Below, in pieces: positions 5,878 to 13,535 of a stretch of DNA of 16,397 nt. The translations under genes were made by a program, and so were the position numbers. Source of the DNA: Clostridiales bacterium. GTDB lineage: Bacteria; Bacillota; Clostridia; Oscillospirales; Acutalibacteraceae. The notes beneath the pieces were generated by a model. That model was given only the letters and a program-made list of their open reading frames with translations, did not search any database and was not told the DNA's origin. The stretch lies in the NCBI GenBank assembly GCA_022791355.1, contig JAAVYX010000093.1:1-16397 (forward strand), read 5' to 3'. Position 1 is the stretch's first letter, and each line of letters starts with the position of its first letter.

Positions 5878-7425
5878 ATGGAGCTTCATATCACGCGAAA
5901 ACAGGTTTTGGGTCTGCTGGCTTTGATGTTAAGCTTCGCCTTTTTGGCCCGTCTGGCCATGGGCGTCGGCTTTTTCAACAGCTACGACACCTACTGGTAC
6001 AGGTCCTGGGCTGTGGACCTGGCCGAAAACGGCCTGTTTACGGCATACGGCCGGATGAAGGAAATCGCCCTGGATTACCCGCCGGTCTATCTTATATTTC
6101 TGTATATAACCGGCCTTGGCTACAAGGCGCTGGGCGGCGGCGTTACCAACGACATGCAGATGCTGCTGCTGAAGTTCTGGCCCGTCCTGTTCGACGTGGC
6201 CTGCGCCGGGCTGCTCTATCTGATCTGCCGGCGGCGGTACGGCCGGCCGGCCGGGCTTCTGGCCGCCTTTTTCTGGACCCTCAACCCCTCCTTTTTCTTC
6301 AACACGGCCGGCTGGGGCCAGACCGACGGGGTCATGGCCTTCGCCTTGCTGCTGACCTTCTGGCTGTTGGAGGAAAACCGGCCCGTCGCCGCCTGCGCGG
6401 CTATGGCCGTGGCGGGGCTGACCAAGTTCCAATGCCTCTTCTTCCTGCCTCCCTTCCTGATCGTGCTGTTTTTACAGAACCGGAAGCGTCTGCTGCGTCC
6501 CGTCCTGGGGCTGCTTGCGGCGGCGCTGACCGTCCTGCTGGTCTTCCTCCCCTTTATGATAGGGGCCAAAAACCCCATGCTCTTCTTCGACCTGTATTTG
6601 GGCAGCGCCGGCAAATACGACTACTGCACCCTCCACGCCTATAACCTCTACTGTATGCTGGGCCTCAACTGGACCCACGACGTAAAGGACACCGACCCCA
6701 TGCTGGGCTCCTTTACCTGGCAGGGCCTCAGCTATGTCTTCCTGTTCCTTTCTCTGGCCCTGTTGGTCTGGCTCTACGTCATCTCCTGCCGCCGCCACGG
6801 GGAGAAGCGTCTGAACGGCTGGGTGGGCGGTCTGCTCTTCATGCAGTGCGTCTTTATGCTGACCACCCGTATGCACGAGCGGTATCAGATCATCGTGCTT
6901 CCCTTCGCCCTGATGGCTTGGGTATCCACCCGCCGGGGGCGGTTCCTGGGGCTCTTCGCCGGCTTGACCGGAATTACCCTGGTCAACCAGTATCTGGTTC
7001 TCATCAACGTTGTGCAGAATAAGCTCTTCAAGGCCACGGCCTTCTATCTGCCCGCCCGGGATACGCTGGAAATCATATTTTCAGCCGTCAATATGCTGCT
7101 GTTCCTTTGGACGGTGTACGAATGCGTGGATTATCTGGCGGGAGGCCCGTCCAAGCCGTCCGGTCAAATCGCCGGAGACGGTGGGGCGGCCCTGTCCGCA
7201 GCCGAATGGAAAGCCGGCCCAACCGGCGGGGAGGGGCCGCTCCTGGAACCGGTTGCTGTTTCGCCGGCCGTTCCGGCGGTGGGACGCGGCGGGACCGAAC
7301 AGGCCGCGTCGGAACCAGCGGAGCCGCCCGAGCCGTCTGAACCACCCGAGCCGCCGGATCCGCCCGTTCCTGAATGGCTGAAACCCTTGGCCGCCGACGG
7401 CCGGGAACCTTCGGAGAGGAGCTGA
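5878..7425 (+). CDS. Gpi18-like GT-C membrane glycosyltransferase with a Pro-rich tail
   Basis: A 515-residue polytopic protein with roughly ten or more hydrophobic helices. Motifs are those of bacterial Gpi18-related mannosyltransferases of the GT-C fold, which use polyprenyl-phosphate sugars and act at the outer face of the membrane. There is an Asp in the first extracytoplasmic loop (NSYDTYWY, Asp37), DYPPVY (66-71), GWGQTDG (145-151) and RMHERYQ (331-337). The actual sugar and acceptor are unknown. Residues from about 431 form a disordered tail rich in Gly, Ala, Glu and Pro, ending with alternating PPEP/PPDP units and probably cytoplasmic. The ATG is seven bases after AAGGAGGAGG. The last codons (Glu-Arg-Ser-stop) contain the ribosome binding site of the next gene, which starts three bases after the stop, so the two are translationally linked. 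Confidence 0.85.
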   Translation: MELHITRKQVLGLLALMLSFAFLARLAMGVGFFNSYDTYWYRSWAVDLAENGLFTAYGRMKEIALDYPPVYLIFLYITGLGYKALGGGVTNDMQMLLLKFWPVLFDVACAGLLYLICRRRYGRPAGLLAAFFWTLNPSFFFNTAGWGQTDGVMAFALLLTFWLLEENRPVAACAAMAVAGLTKFQCLFFLPPFLIVLFLQNRKRLLRPVLGLLAAALTVLLVFLPFMIGAKNPMLFFDLYLGSAGKYDYCTLHAYNLYCMLGLNWTHDVKDTDPMLGSFTWQGLSYVFLFLSLALLVWLYVISCRRHGEKRLNGWVGGLLFMQCVFMLTTRMHERYQIIVLPFALMAWVSTRRGRFLGLFAGLTGITLVNQYLVLINVVQNKLFKATAFYLPARDTLEIIFSAVNMLLFLWTVYECVDYLAGGPSKPSGQIAGDGGAALSAAEWKAGPTGGEGPLLEPVAVSPAVPAVGRGGTEQAASEPAEPPEPSEPPEPPDPPVPEWLKPLAADGREPSERS

Positions 7426-7428
7426 CCC

Positions 7429-10245
7429 ATGGATACCTATATGCGTCCGTCCGACAGGCCGGCGGTGGAAAGCGTCCCCCGTAAACGTGGACCGGCCTAT
7501 AAGCGTATGCCGGTGCTGGGCCGGCAGAAGGAGCTGCACTGGCATACCTTTTTGCTTGCCCTAGGGGTTACCGCCGCCTTCTTCCTCCCTTATATCATCA
7601 TGAGCCACGGCTACTTCTTTTTTCGTGGGGACTTCAACGTCCAGCAGATTCCCTTTTACCAGATGTGTCACCAGATGGTCAAGGAGGGGAACATTTTCTG
7701 GAACTGGCAGACCGATTTGGGGGTCAACTTCATCGGCTCCTACAGCTTCTATCTCTTGGGCAGCCCCTTCTTCTGGCTGACCCTGCCCTTCCCCAACTGG
7801 ATGGTCCCCTATCTTGTCGCCCCCCTGCTTATCCTCAAGTTTGCCTGCTCGGCCTTTACGGCCTACTTCTACATCCGCCGCTTTACCCGCACCCCCCGGG
7901 CCGCCATGGTGGGGGCTCTACTCTACGCCTTTTCCGGCTTTTCCATCCACAATCTTTTCTTCAACCACTTCCATGAGGCCATCGTTTTTTTCCCGGTCCT
8001 GCTGCTGGCGGTGGAGCAGTTTATCGCCGACAACCGGCGGGGGGCGTTGGCCGTCGCCGTCTTTATCTGCGCGCTGTCCAACTATTTCTTCTTCTTCGGC
8101 ATGGCGGTTTTCTGCGTGATCTACTGGTTCATCCGCATGCTGACCGGCTGCTGGAGCCTAAGCCTTGGCCGGCTGGCCGCCTTTGCCGGGGAGATCCTCT
8201 TGGGGGTCGGTATGGCGGCGGTGATCCTGGTTCCCGCCTACCTGTCGGTCATGCAGAACAACCGGGTAAGCTCCATCAGCGCGGGCTGGGGCGCTCTGCT
8301 CTACGGCCGGGAACAGATTTACGCCAACATTCTCCAAAGCATCTTCTTCCCCCCTGAAATCAACGGCAATCCGGTCATGGTGCCGGCGGCCGAGGTCAAG
8401 TGGTCCTCTGTGGCCGCTTGGCTGCCCCTTTTCAGTATGACGGGGGTGATAGGCTTTGTCCGGGCGAAAAAGGGGCACTGGCTTCGCCGCGTACTGCTGA
8501 CCCTGCTGGTCATGGCCATGATCCCCATTCTCAACAGCGCCTTCTACGCCTTCAACTCGGCCTACTACGCCCGCTGGTTCTACATGCCGGTGCTCATGAT
8601 GAGCCTGGCCACGGCCATGAGCCTGGAGGACCGGACTGTAGACTGGGACAGGGCCTTCAAGCAGACGGCGGGGGCCACCCTGCTGCTCATCCTCATCCTG
8701 GCCTTTTTCCCGGCCAAGCTGGAGGACGGCCGGGTGACCGAATGGGGCCTCTACCTGAAAGACGACGGGAACGGCCGCGCCTATCTGCTCCAGTTTGCCG
8801 TCATCTGCGCCGTGGCGGCGGCCTCCCTGCTGCTGCTGCGCGTCCTTCTGCCCCTGCGTAAAAAATCCCCCAGACGGTTCGCCCAAGCCGCCGCACTGGC
8901 CGTCTGCGCCGTTACGCTGGGGTACGGCCTCTATTTCATCGGCAACGGAAAGGTCTCGGCCCGCGCGGTGGACGAGGATTATATCGGACGGCTGGTGGAG
9001 GGCCGGGTGGACCTGCCCGGCGACAGCAACGGCCAGTATCGTATCGACGTGTACGACGGTTTAAGCAATACCGGCATGTTCTTAGGCTATCAGAGTATCC
9101 AGGCCTTTCATTCCATCGTCCCGGCCTCGGTGATGGATTTCTACCCCTTTGTGGGGGTGGAGCGGGCGGTGGCCAGCCGGCCGGAAACCGAGATTTACGG
9201 CGTGCGGCCCCTCTTGTCGGTCAAGTACCTGCTTTGCTATTCCAGCCGGAGCTTTGAGGAAAACGGAAAGCCCAAAATGCCGGGCTATGTTTTCCTGGAG
9301 GAGCAAAACGGCTATAAAATCTACGAAAACCAAAACTACATCCCCTACGGCTTCACCTACGACTATTACATGGATTTCGCCGCCTGCCAGGCCTATGAGA
9401 AAAACGACCGGGCCCTGCTCATGCTCAAGGCCGTCCTGCTGGACGAGGAACAGATTCAGCGGCACGGCGATATCCTTACGGATTTGGGGCGGGACTATAA
9501 GGTCAAGGGAACGGCCGCAGCGGGTGTAAGCCCAGAGGACATGACCGGCCTTTCGGCCGAAGAGATCATGAACCGGATTAACGACGCCCAGAGGGACGAC
9601 CCCCGAAAGCCTCTGGCGCTTTCCGAGGAGGGTATGGCCGCCGACGCGGCCGCCCGGGCCAAAACGGCCGCCAAGTCCTTCGCGGCCGACAGCCGGGGCT
9701 TTACCGCCGAGGTGGAGCTGGAGCGGGAAAACCTGGTCTTTTTCTCGGTCCCCTACGAGAAGGACGGCTGGACCGCTACAGTGGACGGCCGGCCGGCCGA
9801 TATCGAGACGGTCAACGTGGGCTTCATGGCCGTGCGGGTCCCGGAAGGGGCCCACACCGTCCGGTTCGACTATATGACTCCCGGCCTGAAGGAGGGCTGC
9901 CTGATTGCCGTCGGCTCCCTGGCCGTCCTGCTGCTCTATGTATTGGTAGTGTTCCTTTGGCGGCGGCGGCGCCCGGATCGGTGGCTGGTCGCCTATCCCG
10001 AGGGAGATACGCTGGCCCGGCGTTTCGCCGCCGACCAGGCCGCCGAGGAGGTCCTTCTGGCCAACGCGGCCGAGGCCATTGCCCGTAAGGGGGCCGCCCG
10101 TAAAAAGGCTGCCGGTAAGGATACTGCCCACAGCGGCGCTGCGCATGAGACCGCCGGAAAGCAAGCGGGACAAAACGCCCCGCCTCCTCCCGTCCCCGAC
10201 GACGCGTCCCCGGATTCCCCAAACGACCCCCAGGAAAGGAGCTGA
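7429..10245 (+). CDS. YfhO-family membrane protein, first of a tandem pair
   Basis: This 938-residue protein belongs to the YfhO family. Homologues in Bacillus and Listeria are needed to glycosylate teichoic acids together with CsbB-type glycosyltransferases; they are thought to be GT-C enzymes moving sugar from undecaprenyl phosphate to polymer outside the membrane. Visible are a short basic N-terminus, a first helix (about 41-58), then the conserved loop with RGDFNVQQIPFY (66-77; Asp68 a candidate catalytic residue), and many helices to about 514. FNSAYYARWFYMP lies at 375-387. A large extracytoplasmic domain (about 515-822) and a last helix (about 823-844) follow. The tail (845-938) becomes Ala/Lys-rich, then Pro/Asp-rich. 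Start is set by AGAGGAG seven bases upstream. The downstream gene is a close paralogue. No CsbB-type gene is in view. Confidence 0.88.
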   Translation: MDTYMRPSDRPAVESVPRKRGPAYKRMPVLGRQKELHWHTFLLALGVTAAFFLPYIIMSHGYFFFRGDFNVQQIPFYQMCHQMVKEGNIFWNWQTDLGVNFIGSYSFYLLGSPFFWLTLPFPNWMVPYLVAPLLILKFACSAFTAYFYIRRFTRTPRAAMVGALLYAFSGFSIHNLFFNHFHEAIVFFPVLLLAVEQFIADNRRGALAVAVFICALSNYFFFFGMAVFCVIYWFIRMLTGCWSLSLGRLAAFAGEILLGVGMAAVILVPAYLSVMQNNRVSSISAGWGALLYGREQIYANILQSIFFPPEINGNPVMVPAAEVKWSSVAAWLPLFSMTGVIGFVRAKKGHWLRRVLLTLLVMAMIPILNSAFYAFNSAYYARWFYMPVLMMSLATAMSLEDRTVDWDRAFKQTAGATLLLILILAFFPAKLEDGRVTEWGLYLKDDGNGRAYLLQFAVICAVAAASLLLLRVLLPLRKKSPRRFAQAAALAVCAVTLGYGLYFIGNGKVSARAVDEDYIGRLVEGRVDLPGDSNGQYRIDVYDGLSNTGMFLGYQSIQAFHSIVPASVMDFYPFVGVERAVASRPETEIYGVRPLLSVKYLLCYSSRSFEENGKPKMPGYVFLEEQNGYKIYENQNYIPYGFTYDYYMDFAACQAYEKNDRALLMLKAVLLDEEQIQRHGDILTDLGRDYKVKGTAAAGVSPEDMTGLSAEEIMNRINDAQRDDPRKPLALSEEGMAADAAARAKTAAKSFAADSRGFTAEVELERENLVFFSVPYEKDGWTATVDGRPADIETVNVGFMAVRVPEGAHTVRFDYMTPGLKEGCLIAVGSLAVLLLYVLVVFLWRRRRPDRWLVAYPEGDTLARRFAADQAAEEVLLANAAEAIARKGAARKKAAGKDTAHSGAAHETAGKQAGQNAPPPPVPDDASPDSPNDPQERS

Positions 10246-10249
10246 CCCC

Positions 10250-13099
10250 ATGGACGTCTATATGAACCCGCCGGCCTCCCGGACAGAGTCCCCCGTAAAG
10301 GGGCCGGCCTACAAGCGCGTACCGGCGCTGGGCCGGCAGAAGGAGCTGCACTGGAAAACCTTTTTGGTGGCCCTTGCCACAGCCGCCGCCTTCTTTCTCC
10401 CCTTCATCATCATGGATCATGGCTATTTCTTCTTTTATGGGGACTTTAACGTCCAGCAGATTCCCTTTTACAAAATGTGTCACCAGATGATCCGGGAGGG
10501 CAATATCTTCTGGAACTGGCAGACCGATTTGGGAGTCAATTTCATCGGCTCCTACAGCTTTTATCTCTTAGGCAGCCCCTTCTTCTGGCTGACCTTGCCC
10601 TTTCCCAACTGGATGGTACCCTACCTCATCGCCCCCCTGCTCATCCTGAAATTCGCCTGCTCGGCCTTCACCGCCTATTTCTACATCCGCCGCTTTACCC
10701 GCACGCCCTATGCCGCCATGCTGGGCGGCCTGCTCTACGCCTTTTCCGGCTTCTCGGTCTACAATATCTTTTTCAACCACTTCCATGAAGCCATCGTCTT
10801 TTTCCCCGTCCTGTTGCTGGCGGTGGAGCAGTTTATCGCGGATAACCGGCGGGGGGCGCTGTCGGTCGCCGTCTTTATCTGCGCTCTGTCCAACTATTTC
10901 TTTTTCTTCGGTATGGTGGTTTTCTGCGCGATCTACTGGTTTATCCGTCTGTTGGCCGGAAGCTGGCGGCTGACCGTAAAACGGGCGCTGGCCTTCTTCG
11001 GGGAAATTCTCCTGGGAGTCGGCCTGGCGGCGGTCATTCTGGTCCCCGCCTTTTTCTCGGTCATGCAGAACAGCCGGGTCACCGAGCACCTCTACGGGTG
11101 GGACGCGATCCTCTACGGCAAGGAGCAAATCTACACCAACATCTTCCAGTGCTTCTTCTTCCCCCCCGACCTGCCCGCCCGGCCGGTCTTCTTCCCGGGG
11201 GCCGACGTGAAATGGTCCTCCCTGGGGGGCTGGCTGCCCATCTTCAGCATGACGGGAGTTGTGGGCTTCTTACAGAGCAAAAAGGGACACTGGCTCCGCC
11301 GGCTCCTCATCGTCCTGATCTTCATGGCCATGGTGCCGGTGCTCAACAGCGCCTTCTACGCCTTCAACTCGGCCTACTACGCCCGCTGGTACTTTATGCC
11401 GGTGCTCATGATGTGTCTGGCCACGGCCATGAGCCTGGAGGACAAGGAGGTGGATTGGGGCAGGGCCTTCAAATGGACCTTGGGCCTGACCCTGGCCGTC
11501 GCCCTGGTGGTGGGCCTCTACCCCTCGGAAACCAAGGACGGGGCGATTACCCGCTTCGGCCTTTTCACCAAGGATTCGGGCGGCGAGCACACCTATCTGA
11601 TCCGGTTCTGGATCACCTGCGCCATCGCCGTCTTCTCCCTCATCATCCTAAAGCTGCTGCTGCCCCTGTGGAAGCGGGCCCCAAAGTCATTTGCCCGGCT
11701 GGCGGCGGCCTCGATCTGCATCGTCTCGGTCATCTATGCGGCCTTCTTTATCGGCACGGGCAAAACCAACTCCTTTGACGTGGACAAGATCCTGATTCCC
11801 ATGCTGGCCGAGGGACAGGTGGACCTGCCCGGCGACAAGGACGAATACCGCATCGACGTTTACCAGGAAAACGCTGTGGACAATACCGGCATGTATCTGG
11901 GCTATCCCTGTATCCAGGCATTCCATTCCATTGTCCCGGCCTCTGTGATGGACTATTACCCTTACGTAGGCGTGGAGCGGGGGGTGGCCAGCCGGCCGGA
12001 GTTCAAGTCCTACGCCGTCCGGCCCTTCCTGTCGGTCAAATACCTGCTGGCCCGGCAGGGACAGAAGTTTGTAGACGAGGACGGCAGCGCCAAGATGCCG
12101 GGCTACGTCTACTACGGGTCCCAGGACGGCTACGACATTTACGAAAACCAGAACTACATCCCCTACGGCTTCACCTACGACTACTACATGACCGGTCTGG
12201 ATTGCGAAGCCTATGAGGAAAACCAGCGGGCTTTGCTCATGCTCAAGGCCATTCTGCTGGACGAGGAGCAGGTCAAACGGCATCAGGACATTTTACAGCC
12301 CTTGAGCAGCGTCAGTATGCTGCGAAACGATACGGCCGCCAACGCCGGCAGCGGCAAGGCCACCGTGACGCAGGACGGCCGCCGCGCCCCCGACTTCAGC
12401 AACGCCGCCTTTGCCAAGGACTGCGCCGACCGTGCCAAAACCGCCTCCAAGTCCTTTACCGCCGATAACCAGGGCTTTACCGCCGAGGTGGAGCTGGAGC
12501 GGGAGAATCTGGTCTTTTTCTCGGTCCCCTATGAGGAGAAGGGCTGGACCGCTACGGTGGACGGCCAGCCCGCAGAGGTGGAACAGGTCAACGTGGGCTT
12601 TATGGCCGTGCGGGTCCCGGCGGGGTCCCATACCGTCCGGTTCACGTATATGACCCCCGGCCTGCCTTTGGGCCTAATCATTACGGCCGTCTGCCTGCTG
12701 CTCCTGCTGGCCTATCTGCTTGTCGTTTGGCAGCTCAAACGGAAAAACCCCGGCCGCTGGCTGACCCCCTATCCCGAGGGCGACCGTTTGGCCGCCCGGT
12801 TTGCCGCCGATCAGGTCGAGGAGGAGGCCTATCTGGAACAGCTGGCCCTGGAGGAGGCCGCGTCCCAGGAAGTGTGGGAGGAGCCTGAATCCGGCGCGCC
12901 CGATCAGCTCCACTTCCAGGGCTTTTCCGGCCAGCCTGCGGACGGCGAGCCAGAGGATTCCGCGCCCGTCCAGCCGCCGGACGCAGAGGATGATCCCGAC
13001 TCGCTGGAGGAAGAGGACGACGCCCTCTTTATCCCCGGATTCAAGGTGGACTTAAAGGCCGCCGGTCTTTCGGAGGAAGAGGAGGATTCCGATTTCTAA
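10250..13099 (+). CDS. YfhO-family membrane protein, second of a tandem pair
   Basis: At 949 residues from the chosen start, it is highly similar to the preceding gene, nearly identical through the first loops (GDFNVQQIPFY, FIGSYSFYLLGSPFFW, FNSAYYARW), so a tandem duplicate. Differences cluster in the extracytoplasmic domain, where the segment after the shared DEEQ/RH region is unrelated in sequence, and in the tail. The last helix is near 805-829. The 120-residue tail is strongly acidic, ending in EEEEDSDF, unlike the Ala/Lys-rich tail of its partner. The frame is open back to 10079, but that overlaps the previous gene and lacks a ribosome binding site. The ATG at 10250 follows AAAGGAG by eight bases, four bases after the previous stop. 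The predicted role is transfer of sugar onto an envelope polymer, by family inference. Confidence 0.88.
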   Translation: MDVYMNPPASRTESPVKGPAYKRVPALGRQKELHWKTFLVALATAAAFFLPFIIMDHGYFFFYGDFNVQQIPFYKMCHQMIREGNIFWNWQTDLGVNFIGSYSFYLLGSPFFWLTLPFPNWMVPYLIAPLLILKFACSAFTAYFYIRRFTRTPYAAMLGGLLYAFSGFSVYNIFFNHFHEAIVFFPVLLLAVEQFIADNRRGALSVAVFICALSNYFFFFGMVVFCAIYWFIRLLAGSWRLTVKRALAFFGEILLGVGLAAVILVPAFFSVMQNSRVTEHLYGWDAILYGKEQIYTNIFQCFFFPPDLPARPVFFPGADVKWSSLGGWLPIFSMTGVVGFLQSKKGHWLRRLLIVLIFMAMVPVLNSAFYAFNSAYYARWYFMPVLMMCLATAMSLEDKEVDWGRAFKWTLGLTLAVALVVGLYPSETKDGAITRFGLFTKDSGGEHTYLIRFWITCAIAVFSLIILKLLLPLWKRAPKSFARLAAASICIVSVIYAAFFIGTGKTNSFDVDKILIPMLAEGQVDLPGDKDEYRIDVYQENAVDNTGMYLGYPCIQAFHSIVPASVMDYYPYVGVERGVASRPEFKSYAVRPFLSVKYLLARQGQKFVDEDGSAKMPGYVYYGSQDGYDIYENQNYIPYGFTYDYYMTGLDCEAYEENQRALLMLKAILLDEEQVKRHQDILQPLSSVSMLRNDTAANAGSGKATVTQDGRRAPDFSNAAFAKDCADRAKTASKSFTADNQGFTAEVELERENLVFFSVPYEEKGWTATVDGQPAEVEQVNVGFMAVRVPAGSHTVRFTYMTPGLPLGLIITAVCLLLLLAYLLVVWQLKRKNPGRWLTPYPEGDRLAARFAADQVEEEAYLEQLALEEAASQEVWEEPESGAPDQLHFQGFSGQPADGEPEDSAPVQPPDAEDDPDSLEEEDDALFIPGFKVDLKAAGLSEEEEDSDF

Positions 13100-13103
13100 A
13101 TCT

Positions 13104-13135
13104 CCCATACCCGTTTACGCACAAAGCGTTATGGG
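13104..13135 (+). other. Hairpin just after the YfhO operon
   Basis: CCCATA (13104-13109) pairs with TATGGG (13130-13135), and ACGC (13117-13120) with GCGT (13126-13129), with a seven-base bulge between. No T-run follows, so it is not a conventional terminator; it could stabilise the 3' end of the operon mRNA. Confidence 0.35.
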
Positions 13136-13177
13136 GTTTCGCTTAGGCTTCTATGAGAGCGGCCTTTGGCAGTCTTG

Positions 13178-13269
13178 CTTGTCAAAACATTGTACGGAAA
13201 GTTTTGCCCGCCTTTTTCAAAAGGCGGTGAGGTTTGGGGCAACGCCCCAATCGCGTCCCGCAGGGACGC
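13178..13269 (+). repeat. Dispersed palindromic intergenic repeat, copy 2
   Basis: This is the better preserved copy of the element at 204-312. After CTTGTCAAAA it holds three hairpins in a row: CCGCCTTTT/AAAAGGCGG (13208-13227), GGGGC-AAC-GCCCC (13236-13248) and GCGTCCC-GCA-GGGACGC (13253-13269). It lies between the end of the YfhO operon and its terminator. No open frame with a ribosome binding site runs through it. Confidence 0.65.
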
Positions 13270-13288
13270 TTCTCAAAAAAGCTTGCAG

Positions 13289-13327
13289 GCCGCCCGGCTG
13301 GTTTCCGCCGGGCGGCTTTGTTTTTTT
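13289..13327 (+). terminator. Intrinsic terminator of the glycosyltransferase/YfhO operon
   Basis: A perfect 10-bp stem GCCGCCCGGC / GCCGGGCGGC with an eight-base loop is followed by TTTG and seven T residues. It lies about 190 bases after the last YfhO stop codon and upstream of the glgP promoter, separating the two units. Confidence 0.92.
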
Positions 13328-13393
13328 GTGTCTGTATCAAAAGATAAACCGGCGCGTACAGCTTTTTTGATCCGGAAAAGGTGAGAACAAGAC

Positions 13394-13422
13394 TTGTAAA
13401 ATTTCATAAGATGGGGTATCAT
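13394..13422 (+). promoter_or_regulatory. Sigma-A-type promoter of glycogen phosphorylase
   Basis: TTGTAA (13394-13399; four of six) and TATCAT (13417-13422; five of six) are spaced by exactly 17 bases in an A/T-rich stretch after the preceding terminator. The predicted leader is about 105 bases. Confidence 0.6.
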
Positions 13423-13441
13423 ATAAACATGCCGTGGAAGG

Positions 13442-13461
13442 AATTGGTTAATTTGCCAATT
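13442..13461 (+). promoter_or_regulatory. Inverted repeat in the glgP leader, operator candidate
   Basis: AATTGG (13442-13447) and CCAATT (13456-13461) form symmetrical arms around an eight-base A/T-rich centre, just downstream of the predicted transcription start. Placement and symmetry suit a repressor site that could tie glgP to carbon status, but I do not recognise the regulator. Confidence 0.35.
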
Positions 13462-13535
13462 TTCGCCCTTTAAATGTAATAAAGCGCGCCGCTTTCCTGT
13501 AAACGGCTATATGAAGAAAGGTTGGTGCCGGTACG

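Noticed and set aside
10079..10249. N-terminal extension of the second YfhO gene by 57 codons
   Set aside because: It overlaps the first YfhO gene, has no Shine-Dalgarno sequence, and the ATG at 10250 has one and matches the paralogue N-terminus.
9082..10251. Open frame of 389 codons antisense to the first YfhO gene
   Set aside because: Overlaps a confident YfhO coding region on the other strand; translated product is low-complexity and matches nothing recognisable.
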